From: Oscillatoria sp. SIO1A7
GTDB lineage: Bacteria; Cyanobacteriota; Cyanobacteriia; Cyanobacteriales; Laspinemataceae
Assembly (NCBI GenBank): GCA_010672965.1
Contig: JAAHFN010000005.1
Location: 160,171 to 224,170, forward strand
Direction: 5' to 3'
DNA length: 64,000 nt
Part shown: positions 46,597-57,300 of the stretch, in pieces
Layout of the letters: every line of letters starts with the position of its first letter
Numbering within the stretch: the stretch's first letter is position 1
Notes under the pieces: model-generated
Databases searched by the model: none
What the model was told of the DNA's origin: nothing
The model's input: only the letters and a program-made list of their open reading frames with translations
Made by a program: the position numbers and the translations under genes

Positions 46597-47916
46597 TTAA
46601 ATGCGATCGCGAAAATACTGGCGGTATAATTCGCAACTCGGTCGGGCATTATTGCCCTGCAACTGCAGCAGCCCCATGCTTTCCAACTGATAGGCGTTCA
46701 TAGACTCCAGTCGTACCGAATCCTCCGCATCCACCACCCGTTTCATGGCCGCTGCCAATTTGGGATGTTTTTGGAGATAGACCAAATGTCCTCGCAAGTA
46801 AGAGCTATAAATCCCCGATTCCGTCGCCGCTTCTTCTAACAGATCGTCGGCGTTTTTATGCTCCTGGGAAATATGATACAGAGCCAGTCGCACCAGATAG
46901 GGATGCCCGCCGATCGCCCCCATCAGTTTCTCCGCCTCTTCTCGCCTCCAATCGATTTCATAAACCCGGGCTAAGTTCCGCACCTGCTCCGGGGAAAACT
47001 CCGGCAATTTGACCGGCAAGCCGACATTAAAAGGAGATTGATGCAGGTCTAGCTTGACATAAACTTCCGTGGCATGGGCGACTATCAAGCGCAATTTTTT
47101 CCAAATCTCCAGATTCTTGGCTTCTTCATGCCAGCTTCGCAGAGCAGATAGAAAATCTGGGGCAATCTCGGCATAAGGGAAAAGGCGATCGACTTCATCT
47201 AAAGCTATGACTAGGGGAGAATCAAAATGCTGCAACAAGCGCCCCTGGAGGTATCGGGTAGCGCTTACCTTGCTGCCAATATTTTCATCCCAATAGTCCT
47301 CTATTTGATGTTCGAGATCCAGGTTCAGGCAGAGATTGGCGCAGAACCAGCGCAAAAACTTATCTAGGGAAGCAAAGGCCGCTTCGTCTGCTTGGCGAAA
47401 ATTCAAATAAGCCGCCTTGCAATTGTTATCCCTGGCGCGAGCGAGAATCCTCTGTATCAGGGAAGTTTTGCCCATATGCTGCGGCCCTCGAATGCTAATC
47501 AGCGCTCCAGGCCGCAAAATTTCTTGGCAGCAGCGCGCCTCAATCGGGTCTAGCTCTACATAAAAAGGAGAACCCAGGGCTACTGGACCGTCTGGAAATT
47601 TGCCCATTGTCGGTTCCGGTTCCCGAGCCGCAGGATTGCTGGCCGCCCTTCCTCTGCGGCGGTAGCGCTCCAGGGCATTGCGAAAATTTTTTTTCTCAAC
47701 CCTTTCGCCTAGGGCCTCTGAGAGCAGCCTCCAGAATTTCGGACCCACGTCCCGCTGCAAGTAACGAGGGCTATAACCTCGATTCTGCCCGATCGCTTCA
47801 TAAGTGTCGCCGTTCCAGGCTCCCTCCAGCAAAATTTGTTGCAGGTCGCTCAAGTGCTTTCCCGTCTTGACCAACACGGCGCGATCGGCCACTTGGAAGG
47901 CGTCCTCAAACTCCAT
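46597..47916 (-). CDS. AAA-like P-loop NTPase with N-terminal HTH-like domain
   Basis: The N-terminal 75 residues ([20 protein letters not shown], then [18 protein letters not shown]) look like the HTH domain found at the start of vWA-MoxR-associated and other AAA-like cyanobacterial proteins. The NTPase domain has [19 protein letters not shown] (Walker A) and [14 protein letters not shown] (Walker B). A winged-helix-like C-terminus includes [15 protein letters not shown]. It lies 14 bp upstream of the AAA-WD40 gene on the same strand, so the two form an operon. Paired AAA-like genes of this type are described in prokaryotic conflict systems; that role is inferred. Confidence 0.85.
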   Translation of the reverse strand: MEFEDAFQVADRAVLVKTGKHLSDLQQILLEGAWNGDTYEAIGQNRGYSPRYLQRDVGPKFWRLLSEALGERVEKKNFRNALERYRRRGRAASNPAAREPEPTMGKFPDGPVALGSPFYVELDPIEARCCQEILRPGALISIRGPQHMGKTSLIQRILARARDNNCKAAYLNFRQADEAAFASLDKFLRWFCANLCLNLDLEHQIEDYWDENIGSKVSATRYLQGRLLQHFDSPLVIALDEVDRLFPYAEIAPDFLSALRSWHEEAKNLEIWKKLRLIVAHATEVYVKLDLHQSPFNVGLPVKLPEFSPEQVRNLARVYEIDWRREEAEKLMGAIGGHPYLVRLALYHISQEHKNADDLLEEAATESGIYSSYLRGHLVYLQKHPKLAAAMKRVVDAEDSVRLESMNAYQLESMGLLQLQGNNARPSCELYRQYFRDRI

Positions 47917-47966
47917 CGTTACCCCCGATCGTTTTTCATTGCAGCTTATTATACCAATCTCTGAAA

Positions 47967-48096
47967 TATAGCGGTTCTTAAATTAATAAGGTTTCTGGGC
48001 GAAGCATCCCAATACAGGAATTATCATTCTACAGCCGAGATAGTTGCGGGGATGCTGTCGCCCCTACGCTTCGGCGATGCACTTATTTGAAAAACG
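47967..48096. repeat. MITE-like element, family A, copy A2
   Basis: Starts TATAGCGGTTCTTAAATTAA and ends ATTTGAAAAACGC. The inner pair GGGCGAAGCATCCC and GGGATGCTGTCGCCCC is conserved. The right terminus is degraded. It lies in the 442-bp spacer between the AAA operon and the giant gene. Confidence 0.75.
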
Positions 48097-48203
48097 CGCT
48101 CCTAAATAGAATACGATACGACTCGGAGGCAGAAACAGCCAGAAACCCAGGTTTCAGAAACCCGGTTTTTTCAAAAAAAACAGGTTTCTCACATATTGCT
48201 ATA

Positions 48204-48355
48204 TATAGCGGTTCTCAAATTGATGTGAGGTTTCTGGGGCGAAGCATCCCAATATGAGGGTTGCCGTTAGGAGCCCCGAGATTGTCGAAGGGATGCTGTC
48301 GCCCCTACGTTTCTAAGATCCGATCCTTTATTACATTTATTTGAGAAACGCTATA
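48204..48355. repeat. MITE-like element, family A, copy A3, next to the giant gene stop
   Basis: The best preserved A copy, from TATAGCGGTTCTCAAATTGA to GAGAAACGCTATA. It ends 3 bp from the stop codon of the giant gene on the minus strand, where its hairpin could shape the transcript end. An AAACCCGGTTTTTT hairpin lies at about 48140-48190 beside it. Confidence 0.8.
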
Positions 48356-48358
48356 GAC

Positions 48359-51300
48359 TTATAAAATACCCTCAATAACCGAGAGAAAACGGCGCACTTG
48401 TTTTGCCCAAGTCCAATCTTGCATGAACCGGGCGGCGGCAAGACCTCGCTGGCTGGCTTCTTCCCTATTAGCATAGATTTGCTCCAAAGTTTCTACCACC
48501 TCCGCCACATCGGACTCGCCCCATCCTTCCACTCCAGAAAACTGAGCGGTTGGGCGGACGGGGCGCTGCTGGCGCAAAGAATAGCAATGGCTTTCCCCAA
48601 GCAAATCTAAATGGCCGGTATTGGCAGATAAAATAGTAGGAATTCCGCAAGCCATGCTCTCCATTGCCCCCAGATTCGTTCCCCCTTCGCAGCGACTGGT
48701 AAAAATCGCCGCATCCGCTTCTCGGATAACCCGAGCCATTTGCTGATTGGGAATAACGCCCAAATCGATAAAAGAATTCTCGGGCAATCCATTGGCAAGC
48801 AACCATTCGCCAATCCCGATCTGCTTGTCCTCTTTCACCTCGGGCAGCCCCGCCACATTGCCAGTTTGCTCCAAGCCCAGCATATATTGCGGCCAAAAGT
48901 TGTGCCAAGCCGCGAGCAATAGAGCGTCGGGATGGCGGCGGCTAAATTCTTTAAAAGCAGCAATAACAATATCCTGACCTTTGCGATATTCGAGCTTGCC
49001 GCCAGAAAAAATAACGAACCTGTCCCTAAAGAGGTTGGACTTTGGTGCGGGATGGAATATCGTCCGGTCAATCCCTTGCTGCACCGTACAAACATTGGCA
49101 ATGCCGTTGCTTTTGAGGATTTGTTCGTTCCAGGTCGAGCCCGCAACTATAGCCTCATAAGTTTTCGCTCGCTCCAGAGCTTCGGCGCTAAGGCGAGTAT
49201 CTTCTAAAAAAATAACTCCTATATTCTGCTTGCCCCGGGGTACGTTGGGAGTCGCAAAGTTTTTGCCCAAACCGCGAACCACCGGGAAATCGCACCAGAT
49301 TTCTTTGCCCGGATTTTTAGCCATCATTTCTTGCAGTTGCGCCTGCTTGGCCAAAACCGGCTGCAATAGCGATCGCTCCAAAGGATTGAATTGCGAAGAA
49401 TTCAGATAAGGCGGAACCAGCAAGACTGGAGCATATTCGGGAACCCGCAGCAACTGCAGAGTCAAATTAGTACCGTATATACCCCAGCCAGTAGTCTGGC
49501 TTAGCTGCCAGCCGATACCGATGCGTAATTGACGGGAATTGGGAATTGGGAATTGGGCATTGGGCATTGGGAATTGGGCATTGGGAATTGGGCATTGGGC
49601 ATTGGGCATTGGGAATTGGGCATTGGGAATTGGGAATTGGGCATTGGGCATTGGAAAGACTTTTGACTCTTGACTTTTGACTTTTGACTCTTGACTTTTG
49701 ACTTTTGACTCTTGACTTTTGACTTTTGACTTTTGACTTTTGACTTTTGTCCCCTGCTCTTCTAAAAGGGCAACTTTAACGGCGGCGAAAACGCTGTCCC
49801 AATCTCCCGGGCGAGGCTGCCGGAACAGGCGCATGCTGGGATACCAGGGACTATCATCTCGGTTTAGCATCCAGCGCCAGTCTGGGTCGTAGGAAAGAAC
49901 TAACCAAACCGGCTTGCCCATCGCTCCTGCCAAATGCGCCACGGCGGTATCGACGCTAATGACTAAATCCAGTTCTGAAATTGCCCCTGCAGTGTCGGCA
50001 AAATCTTTTAAGTTCGGGCTTAGATCCTGCACCGCGCCATTTGGCGAGATATTGGGCGAGATATTTGGCGAGATATTTGGCGAGATATTTGGCGAGATAT
50101 TGGGCGACATTATATATAGTGTCTTTAGCTCCTCGGCTCGCGGTCCGTATTGGAGGCTATAAAGCTGGACTCCGGGTATTTCGGCCAAAGTCGAGAAATG
50201 CTTCAGAGAACAGGAACGATCGCGATCGCGCGGATTGCTAGGACTGCCCGCCCAGACGACTCCTATTTTCAGGGTGTAGGGTGTAGGGTGTAGGGTGTAG
50301 GGTTTGGGGTGTAGGGTGTAGGGTGTAGAGTGTAGGGAAATTGGAACCCCCTTGTCTGCCTTGTCTGCCTTGTCTCCCTTGTCTTTCCCTACACCCGACA
50401 CCCCACACCCTACACCCTCTAGATACGGAACATGATTCGGAATAGTTTCTAGGGTCGTTCCCAGAATATGGGGCAGGCTCATTAAAGGAGCGTAGAAATC
50501 AAAGTGAGGTAAGGTTTGTCCGCGATTCGCTTGCCCAGATGCTGCGCTAACAACTATTTGACTAACGCCGGAAACTTGACTCAACAATCGTTGCAGAGTT
50601 TGGGGACAGCGCAGAATAACCCGATCGCATTTTGCTGCGACTATAGCTGCGTAGCGGATAAATTGAATTGTATCTCCCAATCCTTGCTCGGCTTGGAGGA
50701 GAATTGTTTTTCCTTCTGCATCGGAACCGTCCCAAACCGGCGCTGGCAATTTGAGTTTCGGTCGCCATTCGTACTCGGCAAATCCCCGCAGGAAGTCTCC
50801 CGCTTGGAGCAAAGCCATAGCCAGATTTAGATGAGCGTCGGGAAGTTGCGGTTGCAGCTCTACTGCTTTTTCGTAACTAGCGATCGCTCCTTCCAACTTG
50901 CCGATGCTTTGCAGACAATTGCCCAAATTCACATAAGGATCGACATAACTGGGATTAATACTAATAGCTTCGCGATAGCAGGCGATCGCCTCCTCCATCA
51001 GCCCTTGCCCCGCCAGCAAATTAGCCAGATTATTGTGCGCCTCGGGATAGTTTTGTTCTAAAGCAATAACTTGTCGATAGCAGGCGATCGCCTCCTCCTC
51101 TTTTCCCTGCCTTAAGAACATCATTGCGCGATCGAAAAGAGGCAGGGGGGCAGGGGGCGGGGGGGCAGGGGGCAAGGGGGAAATTTGCTGCTCTCCCGCA
51201 GGGAGCATTTCACTTTTGTAAGAAGGCAGCCCGGAGGGCCCTTCGACTCCGCTCAGGACATGCTTTGTTTGTGTAGCCGCGCCAGCCGCCTGGGAGGCGG

Positions 51301-54300
51301 GGCTTACGCCTATAGGCGTCAGGCGGCTGGATGCGAAATTGAAATGCTCCCTGCTCCCTGCTCCCTGCTCCCCTGCTCCCCACTCCCCTAGAAGGGCAAC
51401 TTTGATGCGGTGAAAAACTCCCTGCCAATCTCCCGGCTCGGTTTGTCGAAACAGGCGCGCAGTTGGATACCAGGGGCTATCTTCTCGGTCTAGCATCCAG
51501 CGCCAATCGGCATTGTATCCGAGAATTACCCAAACCGGCTTGCCCATCGCTCCTGCCAAATGCGCTACGGCGGTATCGACGCTAATGACTAAATCCAGTT
51601 CTGAAATTGCTCTTGCAGTGTCGGCAAAATCTTCCAGCTCCGGGCTCAAATCTTCTATCGGCGCATCGGGCGACATTATATATAGTGTCCTTAGCTCTTC
51701 GGAGCCAGCGCCTTTTTGCAAACTATATAATACGACTCCGGGCAATTCGGCTAAAGTCAAAAATTCCTTTAGGGAACAGGAGCGATCGCCATCTTGTTCG
51801 CGATCGGGATTGCCCGCCCAGACGATGCCAATTTTTAGGGTGTGGGGTGTAGGGTGTAGGGTGTAGGGTGTAGAGTTTATAGAAATTGAAACTGCCTTGT
51901 CTCCGAAATCTGTCTTGTCTCCCAAGTCTTGCCCTACACCCGACACCCCACACCCTACACCCTCTAAATAGGGAATGCGATCGGGAATAGTTTCTAGACT
52001 CGTTCCGAACAAACAGGGCAGGCTCATTAGAGGCGCTTGATAATCGAACTCCGGCAAAGTAGCGCCTTTGGGAATTACTCGCTCGATTCCGGCAACAGTT
52101 TCAAACAAGCGAACTAAAGCTTGGGGAGATTCGACGATAACTGCTGCACCGGTTGCGGCGACTAAGGGAGCGTAACGAATAAATTGAATTGCGTCGCCAA
52201 ATCCCTGTTCGGCATGGAGGAGAATTGTTTTGCCTTGAAAACTTTCTGGGGCTTCTGGTTGTGACGCTTGGGCGGGGGCGTGGTCAAAAGTAGTCGGAGA
52301 GGATCCCCCCAAACCCCCCTTCTTAAGGGGGGCTTCCTTGCCCCCCCTTGCAAAAGGGGGGGTTTGGGGGGGATCCTCAAACTGGGGTATCCCATGAAGA
52401 TCGACGGGTTTTGACCACACCTCTTGGGCGTCTTCTCCCGCCCGCAAACCCGGCCAGAGGGGCTGGGCAAAAGAACGGGGAATAAATTTTTTAGTTTGCC
52501 AGCGCCATTCGTATTCGGCGAAGCCACGACGCAGGTCGCCGACGAGGAGCAAAGTAATTGCTAGATTCCAGTGGGTATCGGCATCCTTGGGATTCAGGGC
52601 GATCGCTCCTTCATAGCAGGCGATCGCTTCGGTAAATTGCCGCCGTTCTCTGAGAGCATTGCCCAAATTATTGCGAGCTGGAGCAAAATTGGGTTCTCTA
52701 TTTATAGCCTCTCGGTAGTTGGCGATCGCTTCCTCTAGTTCTCCCATTTCCTCAAGAGCCACCGCCAGATTATAGTAAGCTTCGCTGAAATTCGGTTCCC
52801 ACTCCATACATTGTCGATAGAGAGCGATCGCCCCTGCAAAATCCCCTCGTTGTTTCAGGGCATTAGCAAGGTTATTGCCAGCGTCGATAAAATTCGGTCT
52901 TTCTCGCAGCGCGCTTTCATACGCCGCGATCGCCTCTTCTAATTCCCCCATTTCCTGGAGCGCATTGCCCAGATTGTTATAGAGTTCTGGCAGAGGCAAG
53001 TCCGCCGACTGCAAAGCTATTGCTTGTCGGTATTGAGCTATTGCCTCTTGCACTTTGCCCTGCTTCCTCAGCGCCACTGCCAAATTATTGCGGGCTTTAG
53101 CATAATTTGGATCGACCTCCAAAACCTGCTGGTAAAGAGCGATCGCTTCCTCCACCCTGCCAGCCTGATAGGCCATTACTCCTTGCTTGTGTAGGGTGTA
53201 GGGTGTAGGGTGTAGGGTGTAGGGTGTAGGGTGTAGGGAAAAGTTCTCCTTGTCCCCTTGTATCCTTGTCCCCCGGTCCCCTTGTCTCCCCAAACCCTCT
53301 AGGGCGGCTCGGACAGCGGCGAAAACGCTATCCCAATCCCCCGGCTGGGTTTGGCGAAATAGACGCATCGTGGGATACCAAGGACTATCATCGCGATCGC
53401 GCATCCAGCGCCAGTCGGGAGCGAAGGGCAGCAAGACCCAAACTGGCTTCCCCATTGCTCCAGCCAAGTGAGCGGTAGCAGTATCGACAGTAATTATTAA
53501 ATCCAACTGCGCGATCGCTGCTGCGGTATCGGCAAAATCTCCCAACTTGCTGCCCCAATCAAGAACGCGATCGCTCGTATTCCCAGGAGAATCCAAGAGC
53601 TTATCCCCAGGAAAGTCCTCCCCGAGAATGATTGCTATTTCTGCTGCTGGCGCTTCTTTTTGCAGGCTGTAGAAAACAGCGCCATCAATATCGAAAAGCT
53701 CCCTAAAATAGCTGGGAGGACAAGAACGATAGCGACTGCGATCGGTTTTATAGAAACCCTTGCCCGACCAAACGAAGCCAATTTTTAAAGGGGAATCGGG
53801 AATTGGACATTGGGCATTGGGCATTGGGCATTGGGAGAGATCGGGAAGGGTGGGAAGGGTGGGAGGGGTGGGAGAATTCCGTAGGCGTAGCCGCTCTGAA
53901 GGGGCAAGGCGGCTTCCCACACTCCCCACACTCCCCACACTCCCCACATGCCCAATTCCCAAATAGGGAACGCGATCGGGAATCGTTTCTAGAGTCGTCG
54001 AGAGCAAATGGGGCAAACTCATTAGGGGACAATGCAAGTCGAAAGGCGGCAAAATTTCGCCCCTAGGAATTACTCGCTCTATTTGTGGAATAGTTTGCAG
54101 CAATCGCACCAAATTTTGGGGACATTCGACAATAACTGTTGCGCCAAGTTTGGTAACTAACGGCGCGTAGCGGATAAACTGAATAGTATCGCCCAAACCT
54201 TGTTCGGCATGAAGGAGAATTGTTTTTCCTGCTAGATTGGAACCATCCCAAAGAGGGACGGCAAAATTGCGCATGGGCTCGAAGTTACCCCAGCGCATCT

Positions 54301-57300
54301 GCCAGCGAGATTCGTATTCTGCAAAACCTCGACGCAAATCCCCCGCCATTAATAGCGTATAGGCTCGGTTCCAGCGGTCTCCTATACGATCGGGACTTAT
54401 TGCCAAGGCTCGGTTATAACAGTCGATCGCCTCGGAAAGCCGGCCTCGGGCTTGGAGCGTATTGCCCAGATTAGTATAGTTCTGAGGACGGTTCGGTTCC
54501 AGAGCGATCGCCTGCCGATAGCGATCGATTGCTTCGTCTAACCTTCCCAACAGAGCCAGAGCATTTCCTTGACCGAAATACCCTTCCCCATAGTTGGGCG
54601 CTAACTGGTTTGCACTTTGATAGTGAAACAGAGCCGCTTCTATGTCGCCGCTTTCTATCAGTGCGTTGGCCAGATTGCCGCGAATCTGATAAGAATTGGA
54701 ATTTAGCTCTAGGGCTTGCTGATAAAAAGCGATCGCCTCTGGGAACTTGCCCTTTTCTTTCAGAGCGATCGCCAGATTATTAATAGCCTCCAGGCGATCG
54801 GGCTGTTCCCGGATAATTTGGCGATAGAGACTCTCCGCCTCATCCAGCCGTCCCGCCTTGTGATGTGCCACGGCTTCTGCGATCGCTTCTTCGATACCTC
54901 TCCCCCTGCTCCCTGCTCCCCTGCCTCTTTCAATGCCTCTCCCCTGCTCCCTGCTCCCTGCTCCCCTGCCTCTTTCAATGCCCAATGCCCCATGCCCAAT
55001 GCCCCTTGCCCCTAGTTCTGTTTTAACCCGCTCCAAAACACTATCCCAATCCCCCGGAGTCGGCTGTCGAAACAGGCGCATAGTTGGATACCAGGGACTA
55101 TCCTTGCGCCCTAACATCCAGCGCCAGTCGGGGGCGAAGGGCAGCAACACCCAGACCGGCTTGCCCATTGCGCCAGCTAAATGAGCGGTAGCAGTATCCA
55201 CTGTAATTATTAAATCTAGCTGCGCCACAACAGCCGCCGTCTCGGCAAAATCATTAACATTAATAATGTCAAATTGGCAAGCCCGTGAGGTTTCGGGTGT
55301 TTTAGTTTTTAAATTTTGTCCTTGGATGCCATACAAAGCAACTCCTGGAATTTCCAGCAACTTCTCAAAATAGCTAGGAGACAGAGAACGCTTGGCACCC
55401 GTTGGGCTATTGGGATTCGCAGACCAGACGAGGCCAATTTTCAAATGGGACATTGGGCATTGGGCATTGGGCATTGGGCATTGGGAAGAGTTCTTAGCTT
55501 CAAGGTTTGAGTTCTTAGCTTGAGATTCTGCGCTATTTCCCCCATTACCCCGTAGGACAGGCGTCTCGCCTGTCTCTGTTATATCGCCTGTCTTTGTTAT
55601 ATCGCCCCCCAATGCCCGATGCCCAATGCCCAATGCCCGATTCCCCATTCCCCATTCCCCATTCCCTCCTGAGCCGGTCGTTGGGCTCAAATATGGAACG
55701 CAATTGGGAATTGTTTCTAGAGTCGTTCCCAGAATATGGGGCAGACTCATTAACGGTGCATAAACGTCAAACTTTGGCAGAGGACTGCCTTTAGTAATAA
55801 TACTGTCGATTCCCTCCACTGTTTCAAATAAGCGCGCTAGGGGTTTATATGCTTCGACAATAACCCGTCCGCCCCGTTCTGCCACGAGCGGAGCGTAGCG
55901 AATAAACTGAATTGAATCCCCCAATCCCTGTTCGGCATGAAGAAAAATAGTTTTCCCTTCCAGGGGCGAACCGTCCCAAAGAGTTTGCGGGAAAAGACGC
56001 GGTTGCTCGAAGTTCTTGCCTTTCATTTGCCAGCGCCACTCGAATTCTGCAAAACCGCGACGCAATTCCCCAGCCAGCAATAAAGCAATGCTGAGATTGT
56101 AGCGAGTATCGGCACGATCGCGATCGAGTCGGGCGGCTTTTTGATAATAACTCAGCGCTGATTTTATTTGATTTTGTTGAATCGAGATGCTGCCCAGGTT
56201 ATTTAACACTTCCAGGGAATGAGGATTCAGGGCGATAGCCTGCTGATAATAGGCAATAGCTTCCTTTATTTTGCCCTGCTCTCGCAGAACATTCCCCATA
56301 TTATTGCGAGCATCGGCATTATTCGGCTGCCGCGCCAAAAGACTTTGGTAGCAAGCTGCTGCCTCTTCTAGATTGCCCAGCTCCTGGAGACTGCTTCCCA
56401 AACTTTGGTAAGCATCGGTGCAGCCTCTATCTAGAGCGATCGCCTCCTTATAATATGCAATAGCTTCCTCTATATTTCCCCGCTCTCGCAGAACATTGCC
56501 CAGATTATTGCGCGCCCCTGCATGCCTCGGCTCCAGCCTTATCGCCTCTCGATAGCATTCAATCGCCTCCTCCAATTTTCCCAACTGACGCAGAGCGGCA
56601 CCTAGATTATTATACGCAGCAAACTCATCCGGCTTTAAAACCAAAACTTGCCGATAATAAGCTATAGCTTCTTCTAGACTTCCCTTTTGATGGGCAATAA
56701 TTGCCTTTTGTAGATATTGCGCCGCTTCTCTATCTTCGGTTGAGTTTTCTGTAGGGTGCGCATTGTGGTGCACTCCTAGCACCTTACTATAGGATGTAGG
56801 GTGCGCATCTAGCACCATTAACTTCTCTTTTTCTAACCTCGACAAAGTAGAGTGTGCATCTAGCACCATTAACTTCTCTTTTGACTTTTCGTTTCCTAAC
56901 CAAGCAATGAATTGCTCTAGTTCTTGTCGCACTTCTTGAAAAACTGGCTGCCAATTTCCTATCTCTGTAGCTGCCGGCTCCGGCACCAAAGTGCTTTGTC
57001 TAAAAAGCCGCATACTGGGATACCAGGGACTATCGGAGAGTTCCAACATCCAGCGCCAATCTGGGTCGCCATCAAGTAGCAACCATACGGGCTTGCCCAT
57101 TGCTCCAGCCAAATGAGCCACCGCCGTATCGACGGAAATAATTAAATCCAATTCCGCGATCGCCCCTGCAGTGTCGGCAAAATCATTCAGGTTCTTGCCC
57201 AAATCCTCTATTTGGTTTTGGTAGCGATCGCTATTAGCCAGCGCCTCTGCTCCTGAGCCTTTTTGCAGGCTATAAAATGCCACTCCCGGCAAATCGAATA

